A stretch of 64,000 nucleotides of DNA, taken from the NCBI GenBank assembly GCA_012932865.1, contig SAXG01000045.1:62001-126000 (forward strand), in the 5' to 3' direction. The notes beneath the pieces are model-generated. The model was given only the letters and a program-made list of their open reading frames with translations. It did not search any database and was not told the origin of the DNA. Numbering within the stretch: the first letter of the stretch is position 1; each line of letters begins with the position of its first letter. Shown one piece after another: positions 33,200 to 45,144 of this stretch. Origin of the DNA: Amylostereum areolatum (lineage: Eukaryota > Basidiomycota > Agaricomycetes > Russulales > Stereaceae). Position numbers and translations under genes: made by a program.

Positions 33200-36100
33200 T
33201 CAACTCTTCCCCTTCTTCCCCTTGCCCTTCAATGGTTTGGGCGGTTCGGGTGGCTGCAGCTCCTCGTCATTGTCGTAAATAAACTTCTTCACGACGATGT
33301 GCTCGGGGAAAATATCCTTGAGCGGAGAATTGCATCCGAGAAGGTTTCCGAGGGGATCCAAGCGCACAGTCTAAAGTGATCAAACAACAACATCAGGTTG
33401 AGGACACATACATCGACTGGTTTGCAAGATACGAACCTTGGCCGAGCCTGCCAATGCACCCTTCTTTGTCGCCGGCGTCTTGGGAGGCGGATCGAATGTC
33501 AGCGGGTGCTCGTGCTCGAAGTAAACCGTGTTGAATAGCCCCCTATCCCATCGTACCCGTTTCCCCTCCCGCGGCTGCTCCCAGTGCTCCCCCTCCCCAT
33601 TGAACTTCATCCTTTTCACCGGTCGCTCCGGGCGATCTGGCGTGAAATAATCCTCTTCGTCGCCAGGCCCTCTTCGGTGTCTGAGTGGCCGGCCGTCCTC
33701 GCCCAACGGTTCTCCATCCTGTTCGTCCTGTCCCTGGCGGTCTTCCTCTTCACCCTCGCTCATATCCGTCGCTCCGCTCGTGCGTCTAGCCCGACGCTCT
33801 GCACGCTCCCTCCGCCCGCGCTCCTTCTCCTCCTTCTGCTTCTCCAGCACGGTACGCACCTTGGGCACGGGACTCTCCGGACGCTCTCCCGCTTTGCGCA
33901 CCACCTCCGTCTCAAGACGTGCAATGTATTGCTCGTTCTTTGACGTATTCGCTGCTGTGAGTGCCTTCAGCGCGACGACGCTCATGGTTGAGAAGACCCC
34001 CGAATCGGCCTGCCCTGGCGTAGTCCGCCGGCGAGATTTGAGAGGGCGAACGATACCGAAGACATCTGAGGTAGGTTGAGGAGTCCGGCCCGATCTCGTG
34101 CGTCTGCCAGAGGACGATGTGCTGTTCACGGATGTGTCTGGAATGTCTGGGGGGGAGGATGGGGGATCTACGGGCGACGATACCATCGGTTCTACGGCAG
34201 GCGGCGGCGAAGGACGGGCTGGATCTGAGCTTGTATCAACCACAGGCTGGACCGCGGAGGGAAGAACATTTGGAGCGGGCTTGCCCCGTTTCCTGTCCAG
34301 GAGAGGGTGTACGACGCGAAGAGGCTGGCGGTGAAACGCGTGTTGGAACAGCAGCAGCGGGAGCAGTCCTCGGAGGTGCCTCTACTCTCCTCATTGGAAC
34401 CATTCTCGCTTTCTTGACCGGACTGGTCCCAGAGGCCACGATGGAAGACGTTGAGGATACGGGGGGCTTTACTGGACGAGCGACTTGTCGTAGACGTATT
34501 TGTATTTGACCAGGAGGGGATGGACCCTTCTCGGGCACCCGTTTACGCTTAAGCCCCGGCGACGAGGTAAGAGCTGTCGTACTGTTGGCTTGTGACGCAG
34601 ACGGTACCCGCGTTGAGGGACCAACCGACTGAAGGCTATCAGAGCTGCTCCCGCTTCCGTTCCCAGACGCCGGCTTGACCAGACGCATCGGATGACTAGG
34701 CTGCTGTAAGCGACGTCAGTAAGAAACGCATGAGATGGAACAAGATAGTGATTTACAAGAGTCTGAGGCCGACTGGAGGCTTTGCGTGCGACCTGGACCA
34801 ACTTGTGCTCAGGCTCCTTTCCTTTCCCTTCGGCCTCTGGAGGTGGCGTTTTCTCTTTCACCTTCGCCTTCTGTATAGGTCTTGCGTATGGCTTGGACCC
34901 GATCCTGGGTATTCGACTACTCGCCATAGACGAGGGCTGGCGCAAATTTGACTTCATCGAACTAGAGGATGTCTGTAATCGCGACGTGCTCGCTCGCGGG
35001 CCGGCCGACGGATTCGTTTCATCCTCTTCTAGAATAGGATCTGGCACATTCGTGACGGACTTGCTGTTATTCGGGCGGATAGGATAGGGGAGCACGGTAC
35101 GAGGTCGTGATGGGCTGGATGCCTCAGAATCTGAGAGAGCTCGGGAAGGCGGTTTGATAGGAAGGTGCGGCTCTGCGAAACGGTTGAGGCTCTGAAGAAC
35201 CCGCGCGGGCAGCTTTAAGTGGGGAACCCAAGGGCGTCTTCGCTGGGGAGGACGAGGATGCCACCGGAATTCGCCGTGCCGGACTCCGAGATGCACTTTC
35301 TGGGGGTTGACGCGTGAAGACAGGGCCACCCAATAGCCCCGTACTGGGCATCGTCCCGGTCTTGAAGATAGTACTCGACGGCAGGGTTTTCTGTGCTGCC
35401 GCAGAGCCCTGTGCGATTGCCTGGTCGATAGGAATGCGTTTCGCCGGACTACGAGGCGTGTCGGCAGTTCTGCTAAAAGTAGATCCTACACGGCCGTGCC
35501 AGGGACTTTGGGAAGGAAGGGGCCGTTGCACAGTTGGGAGTGGTGTAGCAAGCGACCGGGGCGGCTGTTGAGGCGAGGCGGATCGACGTTGGGGGGTTGA
35601 GGGCACTGTTCGAGGAGGGGCGACAGGAAATACGAATGCGTGGACTGAGTCCTCATTCGAAGAGAGAAGGTCTGCCGATAACAGATTCGAAAGGACGCTG
35701 GCAGATCCTGGGGAAAGGGAGCTTAGTCTCCTGTGAGTAGATGTCGTCGTTTGGTTGTCGCTATTCGTAGGTGGGGACGACCGTGCTGGAGGAGGGGACG
35801 CCACTTCCGCCGTAACTACAGGAGTTGGGCTCAAAGAAGGCTGAGAATATTGCGGAGGAGGTTGAGAGGTTTGGTTAGGTTGTGGAGCGGGGGAAAAGCG
35901 GGGGGATCGACGGAGGGGAGAAGAATATGGCACGACCAGGAGGTTTTCTACTGTCGGGGGAGGAGTCGAAAATCGAGGAGCGAGGGGTCTGAGACTATCT
36001 GTACTGACTGGTTCTGCGACTGTACCGTGTAGAAGGGCGTTAGCCTCATCCGAGACTGAGGGCCCTGCGACCATCTCTGATTCTCCTGGAGAGCCAAGGA

Positions 36101-37026
36101 TAGGAGGCTGGGAAGAGGTGGCAGGGGTTAAGATTTCAGACAAATTTGACGTCTGGACTCCCTTGAGACCTTGAGTCTATGGAGGAGAGATATATGAAAA
36201 CCACGCGCGGGGTCTTCGAAACAGATATATTCACCTGCGGGTCCCGGGCCACTTCTGACGGCTGTCCAGCAACCAGCGGCGCGTGAATTTCTGTAGGAGT
36301 AGTATCGAACGTTATGAGGTCCTCAGTCTCAACCATCATAGCAGATAATGGCGGTCTGTGAACTTCCGCCGTGACCGGTGGTGGAGAGAACGGCGAGACG
36401 AAGAAGTCCGGGGGTGCTGATGGCACGCCTGAAGGGGCCCCTGCCATGGGGGAGTCGGAATCGTCTTCGATGGAAATATCAATGAGACGAGGGAAGTTGT
36501 GGCGTGTATCGATGTCCTCCTCGGCCGTCAGATCCTGCATTTGTGGCGGTGGGGACGGGTTATCGTGTGCTCGAGATATCTTGACGGCCAGCGCAGACGG
36601 AGGTTCCATGTCTATGTGAAACGGACTATAAGAGTCTCGAGCGCAATCATGGAAGGGTGACTCACCATCCTGAAATATCCCGTCTTTATCGCCTGCGCTC
36701 TCCGTAGAGGACTCCCCATCCTCCTCTCCCAACGCTTCACGGACCGCGTCTTCCTCATCTTCAGATTGTAGCTGAGCGAACACGGGCGCGGGAGCAAGAG
36801 ATAATCGCGCGGATCTTCTTGTCGGCGATTTCACAGGTGGGGTACGCAGCGTTTTCCTGCGTGCGTTTCTGGACACGATCTTCTTCTCCGGAGACTGCAT
36901 GGCGCCAAAGAAAACGCGAGCTTTAGGAACGTTGATCGCGTCGTCAGCACTGCTAACGGATGAGGATGGAGAATGAGGTAGAGGGATATTGACAGAGACA
37001 TCGTGGGGGGCGATGTCGTGGCTCAT
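33200..37026 (-). CDS. Large disordered SP/TP-rich protein with two RVxF motifs
   Basis: Six exons: 37026-36235, 36176-35265, 35191-34757, 34703-34338, 34246-33437, 33370-33200, 1161 residues, all introns phase 0. I do not recognise the family. Almost the whole protein is Ser/Pro/Thr-rich with many SP/TP sites, plus nuclear-type basic clusters (PVKSPTRRSARL, GLKRKRVPEK, PLKSRRRTTPG). A charged coiled segment (KQKEEKERGRRERAERRARR) lies near residue 930. Two sequences fit the protein phosphatase-1 docking consensus: KARVFF at residues 35-40 and KRVRW near the C-terminus. The last exons are the only ordered-looking part (FEHEHPLTFDPP, VRLDPLGNLLG, LKDIFPEHIVVKKFIYDN) and end in a Lys tail. Several splice donors are weak, so exact joins are tentative. 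A chromatin or mitotic scaffold is a guess. Confidence 0.68.
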
Positions 37027-37504
37027 GGCGGTCGCGCGGAAGCCTCATTTCAGACGAGAGGAAGTTGGTGGCAGAATTCAACGCGTTCAGTCACGTGCTG
37101 CTACCTGGGTCGTGGTGAGCTTGAAGTTGAGTCTACATCCTCTCCAATCTGCGGTTGAGCGTATTTGACTTTCAAACCCGTGGGTTCGACTTTCGTAACT
37201 TATTACTCATGATCAGGGAGAAGAATGATTACAAGCCCGTGGATTTGAACTGTATATTACATGTCTTAAGTTCCAGTATTACTTGTCCGAGTGTTCGTAC
37301 TACAGTCAAGCTACCGGAATTCCGAGAACAGGGAAGCACCCTCGCCATGAACCAGAGACCTTGAAAAGTGAGGCCCCGGCTCAGCGACCTGTATAACCTT
37401 CCAGAGGTGAGTAAGCAAGATCCGGGCGGAAAGCAAAGGCGCCATTATGTGAATTGGAGGACACTGGTCTTCCGGTATGAATCTACGAGAACCGGGAACA
37501 TGCG
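37027..37504. other. Intergenic upstream of the SP/TP-rich gene
   Basis: The 478 bases lie between two minus-strand genes. Two B-box-like strings occur on opposite strands (37168-37190 and 37232-37250), but no cloverleaf can be drawn. No gene is supported. Confidence 0.55.
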
Positions 37505-38913
37505 TCAAATAGGATCGTTGCATGATAACAGACGACATACAAGCGTAGAAGTGGAATCAATGTTAGTTTGTATGCTCTGGTCGCCAACGTTCCCTCTCAT
37601 TGGCCTCTGCTCGAAGGAGCTCAAGAGGCCAGGTGGGGCAAAAGATCTCTCATCACGGTTGTGACTAGTAGCAATGCGCTCGTCGTGCTCTCTTGATCTA
37701 GGAGGTGAGGACTGGCGCGTGCGTTTATAATCTGGGCTGCGATCGTATCCGTGCATCTCGCTAGTACGAGATGACTCTGCGTGATATTGTGAGGGGCGAC
37801 TGCCCCAGTCCTCATCGAATTTCCGTTTCGGTGGGGGAGCGCGCTCTTGCATTTCGATCCTCTTGACCTGATGGTCGGCTTCATCGCGGATTCGGAGAAG
37901 GGCATCTTCCACCTTTGCGTCAATGGAGCGAGAGGTAGCGTCGACGAAAAGTTCGAAGACATTTTCCCATGCACGCGCCAGCCGCTTGAAATCTGTATTT
38001 ACTTTGTCACGGTATTTGGCATGGTTGCTTATCACGGCCGTCAGTGAGGGGGCGATGGCAGCAGCGGAAGAAGGGGAGATTCTGGCGAGGGTCGTCGACA
38101 GTTCTTGATATGCGCGGAGTTTTTCGTCCTCCTTGTCGTACTCTGCTGAGTCATGAATAGCCTGATTAGTAATTCTAGGACTGACATGAGCATCATACTC
38201 GTTGAATTGCAGGAATGCCTCTCACTTGGCTATATTTTTGAACGAATCGGCAACCCTCTCCATAGCCATCTCACTCTTGTATGGAGTAAGCTTCGTAAGC
38301 AGACCGGGAGCAGGCGGGACGTTGGAAGGCTGTGAGGCAGAAGTAAGTCGTTGAAGAGAGGAGAGGACTGGCGGCAAGATCATCAGAGGGATTCCCCCGC
38401 AAACAAAGAGAGAGCGCCCACATTCTTGAGGGACTGCATCTCTATCTCCACGATCGTAGGAGCTGGGGCTGTGGTTTCCAAAATCAGCTCGGACATCCAT
38501 AGCCTTTTCGTCGCGGGCAGAAGTCCCCTTTCCTGGAGCGAGAGTCGGGGGCTCATCTTCGTGCGTGCTCTTTTTGAAAACGGCTGACTGGGGGGCAAGG
38601 GGGGACAAGTGGCGACGACTCTCGACGCTGGGGCTTGTGCGGGGATATGGCCGGTTTTTGTCGTGGTAGGCAGATGAGTGAGGTTTCTTACGGGACCATT
38701 GCGTGTCTTCCGGATGAATGAAGCTAGGATATGTGAGAGGGTGGCAAGAAGGACCTCAAAACCGCGACTCACCTGCAACGACTGCCTTGGTTGCAGTAAG
38801 GCTTGATTGGCTGACCATCGTCGTTGAAGTACTTGTTGAGGTTGAGCGTGGTAGAGAGGAAGGGGAGCGAGGACGAGACGTACCCTGCATCGGATGGTTT
38901 TGTAGGTGCCCAT
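37505..38913 (-). CDS. CCCH zinc-finger protein with C-terminal helical region
   Basis: Four exons: 38913-38884, 38831-38773, 38723-38226, 38174-37505, exactly 418 residues. The first three exons are spliced together to make a single CCCH-type finger right at the N-terminus: MGTYKTIRC then YFNDDGQPIKPYC, NQGSRC, SFIH, i.e. C-x13-C-x5-C-x3-H. Such fingers bind RNA or act in chromatin/mRNA complexes. A disordered charged region follows, then a helical stretch (AEYDKEDEKLRAYQELSTTL, YRDKVNTDFKRLARAWENVFELF, DEADHQVKRIEMQER) that looks coiled-coil, and a disordered Arg/Ser tail. In exon 3 an alternative short intron around 38340-38420 cannot be excluded because the frame is open throughout. The start at 38913 is fixed by the splice into the finger. 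Confidence 0.78.
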
Positions 38914-39422
38914 ATCGCAGGCAAATGGGAGCGAAGGGGGTGGGGAAGGAGAGAGGAGGTGGATATATGCGTCCGGGAGGATGCTTGAGCGGGGGAATGA
39001 AGGGGCTTCTGCGTTGGAAGACGGTTATGAAAGGCAAATCGCCTGCTGTATCTGCTGATCAGCAACGACGATATCCTCGTGGCCCCAGCGGCCGTCTTGT
39101 ACCTATTCTAAGTTACTGATGCCTGATGTTGTGCGGTGAGCGACGGATGGGAGGCTTGACATTGGCCGTCAATAGACCGTTGGGCGTTGTCGATAAGCCA
39201 GGACGGGAACGCCAAAAGGCATTTGCCACACATTCCAGGACCAAAGGCGAGGGCAAAGTCGTAGATGATGTGCTTCCCGATCCGGCCAAAAGCTTCCGAC
39301 CGGCAGCCCGGCAACCCGGCCCCCAAGGAACGATCGTTTCACCGCGGCGCTTACTTGGCTGCAACAAACCATGAAACAATGAACATGCTTTCTTTCCAGC
39401 CCTTCATTCTCCTCTTCACCCA
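38914..39422. promoter_or_regulatory. Divergent promoter of CCCH and hydrolase genes
   Basis: The 509 bases lie between starts at 38913 (-) and 39423 (+). Open frames here are shadows without domains. No clear TATA box. Confidence 0.5.
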
Positions 39423-41140
39423 ATGGGCTCCGCTTTCAGCTCGCAAGTGCCCAAAGTCTTTTGGGCACATAACTCGGCTCACGTCCCCGTCAATTCCCGC
39501 GCAAAAACAGCAGACGCAACCGATGGTAGAAGGACGATACGTGACCTTGTCCAAGAGTTTTGTCCCAGTCTTTTCACGCCCTACGCACCCCCTTGGTGGC
39601 TGATTGGGTGCGTCTATTTTCTTCAGATGCAGCCGTCCACTGACCTGTACGCTGCAGAGGACACATGCAAACCCTCTACTCCGTCCTCGGCGATTTCTCA
39701 AAAGTTGACAAAGTAGTCTACGACAGGTCCGCAATAAGCGTATTGTTTGACATCCGTAGATCCTGAGGCCTTTCTTAGGACCCTGCTCAGACTAAAGGAT
39801 GGTGGAACAATGTTGGTGTGCCAACTCGATGTCAGCATACTTACCTACGCGCACTCCTCCACAGTGGACTTGACTTCACACCTCCCGCTGCTACAGGACG
39901 TATATTCACCGAGACTACTCCTGTAGTTGTTGTCTTGCATGGACTAACCGGAGGTATGGACTTGGGCAGCACTAAGATATGCTGTGCTGATCCCGCCCAT
40001 CCGATGTTACAGGCTCACACGAATCTTATGTCCGCGCAGTTGTCGTTCCCGCTATTACACCTGTTCCCGAGGGCGGCCTTGGTTATCGAGCCGTTGTCGT
40101 CAACTTTCGCGCATGTACGTTTTGAGCTTCTTGCGAAGGGCAGCCCGACTGATTTATGTACAAATGCAGGCGCGGGCGTACCATTAACAAGCCCCCAGCT
40201 ATATTCTGCTGCACAGACTGACGACCTTCGACAGGCATTACTGTACATTGCAGAGTTATATCCTAACGCCCCTCTAGTCGGCCTCGGGTTCTCTTTGGGT
40301 GCTAGCATACTTACGCGATACCTAGCCCAAGAAGGCGAAGAGAGCCGCTTGTCATCTGGCTGTGCTCTTGGGACGGTGAGCATTTGATGATTTCTCTGCC
40401 CTCAATCCTGATATTTTCATAAAAGCCATGGGATTATTTGAAGATGAACGACAGGTCCGTGCCGTCCAGCGTCTACTCGACTTCGCAACTAAACCTTTTT
40501 CAGGTTTAGCAGCAACATGTTCCTCCACGAGGTTTATGCAAAAGGGTTGGGGTCCAATTGCCAGAAACTGCTTGCCACCCACGCCGCCGAAATTTCGAAA
40601 TTTCCCGATTCCTACCTGGCAAGCGTCGCGTCGGAAGTCATATCTCGCAAATCAATCACGGCGATCGAGTTCGACACGGTCATCACGCGCGTAGTGGGCG
40701 GGCCCGCCCCTCTTTTTCCTTTCAATCACGTCCTCGACTTTTATTCGCATGTCTGCGTGAACAAGGTCCTTCCGGACATCCGCGTGCCGTTCCTTGGTAT
40801 CAACTCGGACGACGACCCCATCGCGAACGATATCCCCATGGACAATTCGAATAAATGGGTGACCATTGCCGCAACAGTTGCGGGTGGTCACCTTGGCTGG
40901 TTCGAGACGGAAGGCGGGCCTTTCGGCAACATCAGGAGATGGGTTCGCAAGCCTGTTCTTGAGTGGCTGAAGGTGACGGCCGAGGACATGGCGCCGGACC
41001 ACCGCAAGCCTAGAGAAATCTTCACCGAGGACGGATGGCTTATGCAGGTTGGACGGGATGACCTCGGGGTCCGCGTAGTGGAAACGGGCACTGTAGTGGA
41101 GGGCGTCGCCGGAGAAGGAGGTTTGCTAGCCGGTCTTTGA
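39423..41140 (+). CDS. Alpha/beta hydrolase, EMB8/YheT/ABHD1-3 family
   Basis: Eight exons: 39423-39607, 39658-39726, 39779-39817, 39865-39953, 40013-40114, 40170-40375, 40426-40454, 40504-41140, exactly 451 residues. Family landmarks appear in order: PPWWLIGGHMQTLYSV, VVYDRTLLRLKDGGTM, LDF, the oxyanion-side VVVLHGLTGG, VVVNFRACAGVPLTSPQLYSA, DDLRQALLYI, and the nucleophile elbow GLGFSLGAS, where the usual GxSxG is G-F-S-L-G. The acid is in GINSDDDPI and the base His in GGHLGWFE. Yeast relatives (Eht1, Eeb1, Ymr210w) make medium-chain esters or cleave acylglycerols, so a lipid or ester hydrolase/acyltransferase role is likely. Splicing restores YDRTLLRL, which the unspliced frame interrupts with a stop. 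No signal peptide is visible. Confidence 0.93.
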
Positions 41141-41386
41141 TATACAGCGGTGAACGATCTTACCGCTTCCAGATCCTAATCCGTTGCTTCATACAAATTC
41201 ATGGATTTACGTACATTGCTATCGACGATACTCACCATGTTAGATTCTCGTGCTGCAAATTGCAATACTATTTTAGGTTCCGCGCAGTGAATATTACCCG
41301 TGGTTTGTGAGTAGAAAAGAGTAGTCATACAGAGAGTGTGCTGGGACCGCGATAATACATGTGTTTTGCCTATAGTTACATCAATT

Positions 41387-42438
41387 TCAGTCACTGTCGC
41401 TAAAATGGACGCGGTCATCTTCCTCGTCCTCTTGTTCTCTCTCCCTTTCGTATTGACTGACGTCAACGGAAACAGTGCCCTCCTCCAGCAAGGAGTCGTC
41501 CGACGTATCGAGGTTCCTGTCGCGCTCGAACAATTGACGACCTGCGCGAGGCCAGGAAATGAAAACGAGCTATTCAATCCGTTCATGTATAGCGCACCTG
41601 TTAGCCTTGTCGCGATCCTCCTGTACTCTTCTCGTTCCTTGGGTGAGAGGCCTCTCATCTTCTCGTCGTCTTCGCGCGCCTTCTTGAGGGCCAGTACTTT
41701 GTCAAACTTCGTCTTCCAAGCCAGAAAAGAGTCTCGTGTAACCGGTGTGCCACGAGTTCGCGTTTCTTCTTCCTGTAAATCCCATGGACTGAGCATGACT
41801 GACGAAGTATCTGTCAGTGCCGCTTACCTCCAGGGCCTTGCGTTCTTTTTCCGCTTCCTCGCGTTTACGACGTTCCGTCCTTGAACGGACGACTGAACAT
41901 AGTTCTTCACGCAGATGTGACACGATGGTGAATGTCATGGCCATGCCAAGGTTTTCCTCTCCCTACAAACTGATCAGAGCGTTTGTTTCCCTGAAGAGAG
42001 GCAGAATCGTACCACGACGCGCATGCTGTCCAGTAGCCGATCCATCTCATTTTCTTCCAGTTCGCCTTCCTCGCATACCAGTGACAATTCGGGTATCGTG
42101 TCCGGATAGTTGTCAGTATAGTTCACGGTCAGCACGAGTCTCACTTGAACACGGTCAGTCGGCGTATGATCAGACAAGCGGGGGAGGAAGGATATGCACG
42201 GGTATCGTCGCCATCGTCGGTTTCTTCTGGCTCAACGTCGATCTTGATATTCCTTTCGGACAACTCTTAGCATGAGCCTTAGTTTGAGCGACAGACGAGA
42301 GAGAACGGAGACACAGACTCGTGAGCTCGTCCGGGTAGATCGATTCGAGGACCTGCGGATGGAGTGAGCGGTAAGCCTCTCGATACGAATTCGGCACGAG
42401 CGCACTTCGAACTCCTCGAGAAGAACGTCGTCGGACAT
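41387..42438 (-). CDS. RWD-domain protein (RWDD1/Gir2-like)
   Basis: Seven exons: 42438-42406, 42352-42319, 42265-42200, 42143-42013, 41962-41828, 41772-41598, 41541-41387, exactly 242 residues. The RWD domain runs from MSDDVLLEEFEVLESIYPDEL through LRLVLTVNYTDNYPDTIPEL and ENLGMAMTFTIVSHLREEL, including the hallmark YPDxxPE-like turn. The C-terminal half is a charged helix with GTPVTRDSFLAWKTKFDK, the DFRP-binding-type segment of RWDD1/Gir2, and ends in an acidic tail. Gir2 binds Gcn1 and the GTPase Rbg2 to modulate ribosome-linked stress signalling; that role is inferred by family. It shares a very short promoter with the mitochondrial bS21m gene. Confidence 0.92.
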
Positions 42439-42572
42439 GGCGAGCGGGATAAACAAGTTTGCTACGCCTCCCAGTGAAATTCGACTTGAGTGGAACGTCG
42501 GGCCGGTGTTCTTCTCCCGCGTCGCGAACCGTCCCGAACGAAGCCCGTCAACGTCGACCACGACCCACCACC
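42439..42572. promoter_or_regulatory. Compact 134-bp bidirectional promoter (RWD protein / bS21m)
   Basis: Only 134 bases separate the start codons of divergent genes at 42438 (-) and 42573 (+). Both promoters and both leaders must fit here. No TATA box is visible. Both genes have ribosome-related products, so co-regulation is plausible. Confidence 0.7.
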
Positions 42573-43226
42573 ATGTTCAATCTCACAGCGCGCACTGCAT
42601 TTCGCGCCGTTTGCGCTAAGCTTTCTCCTGCAGGTCCTTCCCTTCATCGCGCCTTTTCTACGTCACACTCTGCTTTCGTGGAATACGTACCTGCCCTCGC
42701 ACCCACCTCTCTGGACTCTCGACCAGCTACTTGGAATACACTTTCCCGCGTGCGAGTTGCAGGCGACTCCAGGAAGAGTGAGCCGGAACCAATCCAGAAT
42801 TTCTCTCAAACTCCACAAGAAATCTGGGCGGAGCGAAGCGACCGCTTGACCAAGTCACTTCCTTTGCCCAAAAACGCATACGCCGGTGAGTGCTAACGTT
42901 CACGTCTTTACGAGTCAGACCAGTTGACATGTCGCCCTACCCTAGGCCGCAGCATTGTCGTCCGGGGCGGAAATGTTGCAGAAGCTCTCGGGAACTTGAC
43001 TACGGTGCTTAGGCGTAACAGGGTGTTCGTCGAACTGAGGGCCACGGAACGCCATGAAAAGAAGGGCGAAAAGCGTCGGAGATTGTCCAGCCAGCGTTGG
43101 CGTCGGCAGTTCGCTCACGAGGTATGTTTGGACCATCACCCGCGCTCCCGACGTACCGTTCATTTTCTGTGACAGGTGCGGAAGAAGGTGGCGCTTGTCA
43201 AGGCAATCCGCGCACGGGGGGCATAG
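42573..43226 (+). CDS. MRP21: Mitochondrial small-subunit ribosomal protein bS21m
   Basis: Three exons: 42573-42885, 42946-43121, 43176-43226, exactly 179 residues. The C-terminal 75 residues form the S21 domain: GRSIVVRGGNVAEALGNLTT, LRRNRVFVELRATERHEKKG, KRRRLSSQRWRRQFAHEVRK, a basic two-helix protein of the 30S/mitoribosomal small subunit. The first about 35 residues (MFNLTARTAFRAVCAKL...AFSTSHS) are Arg/Ser-rich without acids and look like a mitochondrial presequence. The 100-residue stretch between is Pro-rich, a fungal extension. The start at 42573 is the first ATG preceding the presequence. Confidence 0.93.
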
Positions 43227-45144
43227 TTGTGACTTGGCGTCGTGTTTCTCGTGCGGGTCAATCCTACTTTCGATCGTTTGTCTAATGCCACATGGCCGGC
43301 TATCCTTTGATGAGTCCTCGAGTTGCAAGATACCATGCACGGCTGCCGACAACCCCGTTCCAAACACGGCCGGCGCTATGCAAAGCGCACTTCTTGGTGC
43401 TTCCTTCCAACGCGCACCCAGCGTGGTGATGTCTTTGTGGGGTAATTCTGATGTTTTGGTTTCTCGTAAACGCTCGAACTTTTCATTGCGATCTCACTTA
43501 ATCGGAGCCAGTGTGGGTAGGGTCGTTCATTACACCGACAGGGGTGAGTAACTTTTCATGGTGGAGAAAGAATGGCTTCTTATACACTTGCCTTTCATAT
43601 AGCACTTCTACCCATCTGCTGGAGAGATTTTCGCATTCGATTATCGCAACCTCATCTGGTATACAGTATGAACCCCGTCCTCGTTCAACCCACACCTCGT
43701 GTAGACCATGCCTCTAAGATCGTCGTCCAGATCTCGTTCCCTTTATTCCGTCGGCGGTCATTTGGACCTATCGGCAGCGTGTCGCCGCCATCGATATGCC
43801 GCTCCTGTCAGTTGTCGATCGCCCGTGTGGGGATGCGCCAGGGTACACGTCGGCAAGCGCAGGCAAGGGAACGTGCTCTCGTGCACGCGACATTCGTACC
43901 CCGGGCTCAACGCGCTGACCTGACGTGGCGTACCCCTCGATCTATGACCTTGGCGAGAGGAGAACTGCGTAGGCAGTGCGAATGTCGCAATAGGGGTACC
44001 GGCCTAGAAGCCTCGCGCCACAAAGCAATCCTTTCAAGCTGGGGGACCGCGGGTCCATTCAAATGGTTATTACGCCTGGCCGTTGCACGCCTGCACGCGC
44101 CCACGAGACATGCGTTGATTCTGGAGCGTGGTAAGGGTCGCCACCGACGGCCCCATTGGTTCTGGGTCCTTTTATACGGCGCAAGGCGGGTCTGATGGCC
44201 AAGAAAAACATTGCATCCTCTCACTGTTCCTATTCCTATCGGCGCGCGCACGTCGGCATATACAGAAGCTGAGCATGTGTCATAACGTCGGCGTCGCTTT
44301 GCCCTCTTACCCATGGCACTGTACCTCTGACAGTGGTCTAGATCATCTCGGGTCGCTATCACAGCTCCTGCGGACACTTTATACCCATGTCAACACGATT
44401 CCAGGACTGTATGCGGCCAAACTGTCTTTTCAGCTCCCGGCACGCGCATCCAGTTGGTGAGCGCGGCCGTTCTCCTCCTGTCCCTGTCCAACCGATGATC
44501 ATTTGTCGCCAGGCTGTCGATCTCCTTCGTGCGTGCGTATGATGGCACTACCAATTCGAAATCCAATCCGGGTCAGCCCAACAATATGCGGCGATTGTCT
44601 CCAGCGAGGACGCACTGGGCCATAATATCCCCGTACCTCTCAAAATGACGTGTGCGTGGTGGGTTAGCGGACCTTTCTATCGCTAGTAGACGACGGGTAG
44701 TTCGGACTTTACAACCTTACGTTATGTATCAACTACTTATGGTGTGGGCTCGGCTTTGGTACGGACGTGCGAGAGGACAATGTATGGCTATGATGTATAC
44801 AAGGGCTCGGATGTACATGTGGTTGTACGAATACTTCACCCGCGGCGCATGTCATTGTTCGCAATACGAATGTGCTTTTCCCAATGGGAAAATGGATGAA
44901 AGGTGCCGAAGGACTGCAGCTTCAGGGACAGAACGCAGCGTGTGGTCGACGTTTGGCAAGGCGTCGGAGACAATACTAACAATACCTCGACGGTTTACAC
45001 GGACTGATTCTTCCCGCACTGAGGCATGTTGGACCAACGTCACAGAAGCAATCTAATTCGGATAGATATTATACATGTTACTATTGCTACACAGGGGTAA
45101 TTGGACAAGAGACGGGCTGAGCGAGGAAGAACAAGACTGAGAAG
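43227..45144. other. 1.9-kb region without a supportable gene
   Basis: It lies between the convergent ends of bS21m (+) and the cyclin gene (-). Open frames up to about 207 residues occur on both strands but are Arg/Cys-rich, overlap each other and show no domain or plausible splice partner. I found no repeat, transposon or tRNA. It could be a degraded gene, a lncRNA locus or simple spacer. Confidence 0.5.

Noticed and set aside
36600..36670. Intron with GTGAGT donor in exon 1 of the SP/TP-rich gene
   Set aside because: Using it brings an in-frame stop; the unspliced frame is open and fits composition.
37160..37260. tRNA-like B-box strings (GGTTCGACT; GTTCAAATCC on the other strand)
   Set aside because: No matching T-stem, anticodon arm or acceptor stem can be formed around either.
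39351..39734. A 127-residue minus-strand Cys-rich frame
   Set aside because: Antisense of hydrolase exons 1-2, which are clearly coding on the plus strand.
43572..44195. A 207-residue plus-strand open frame
   Set aside because: Arg/Ser/Cys-rich with no domain, no splice support and several overlapping frames; treated as chance.
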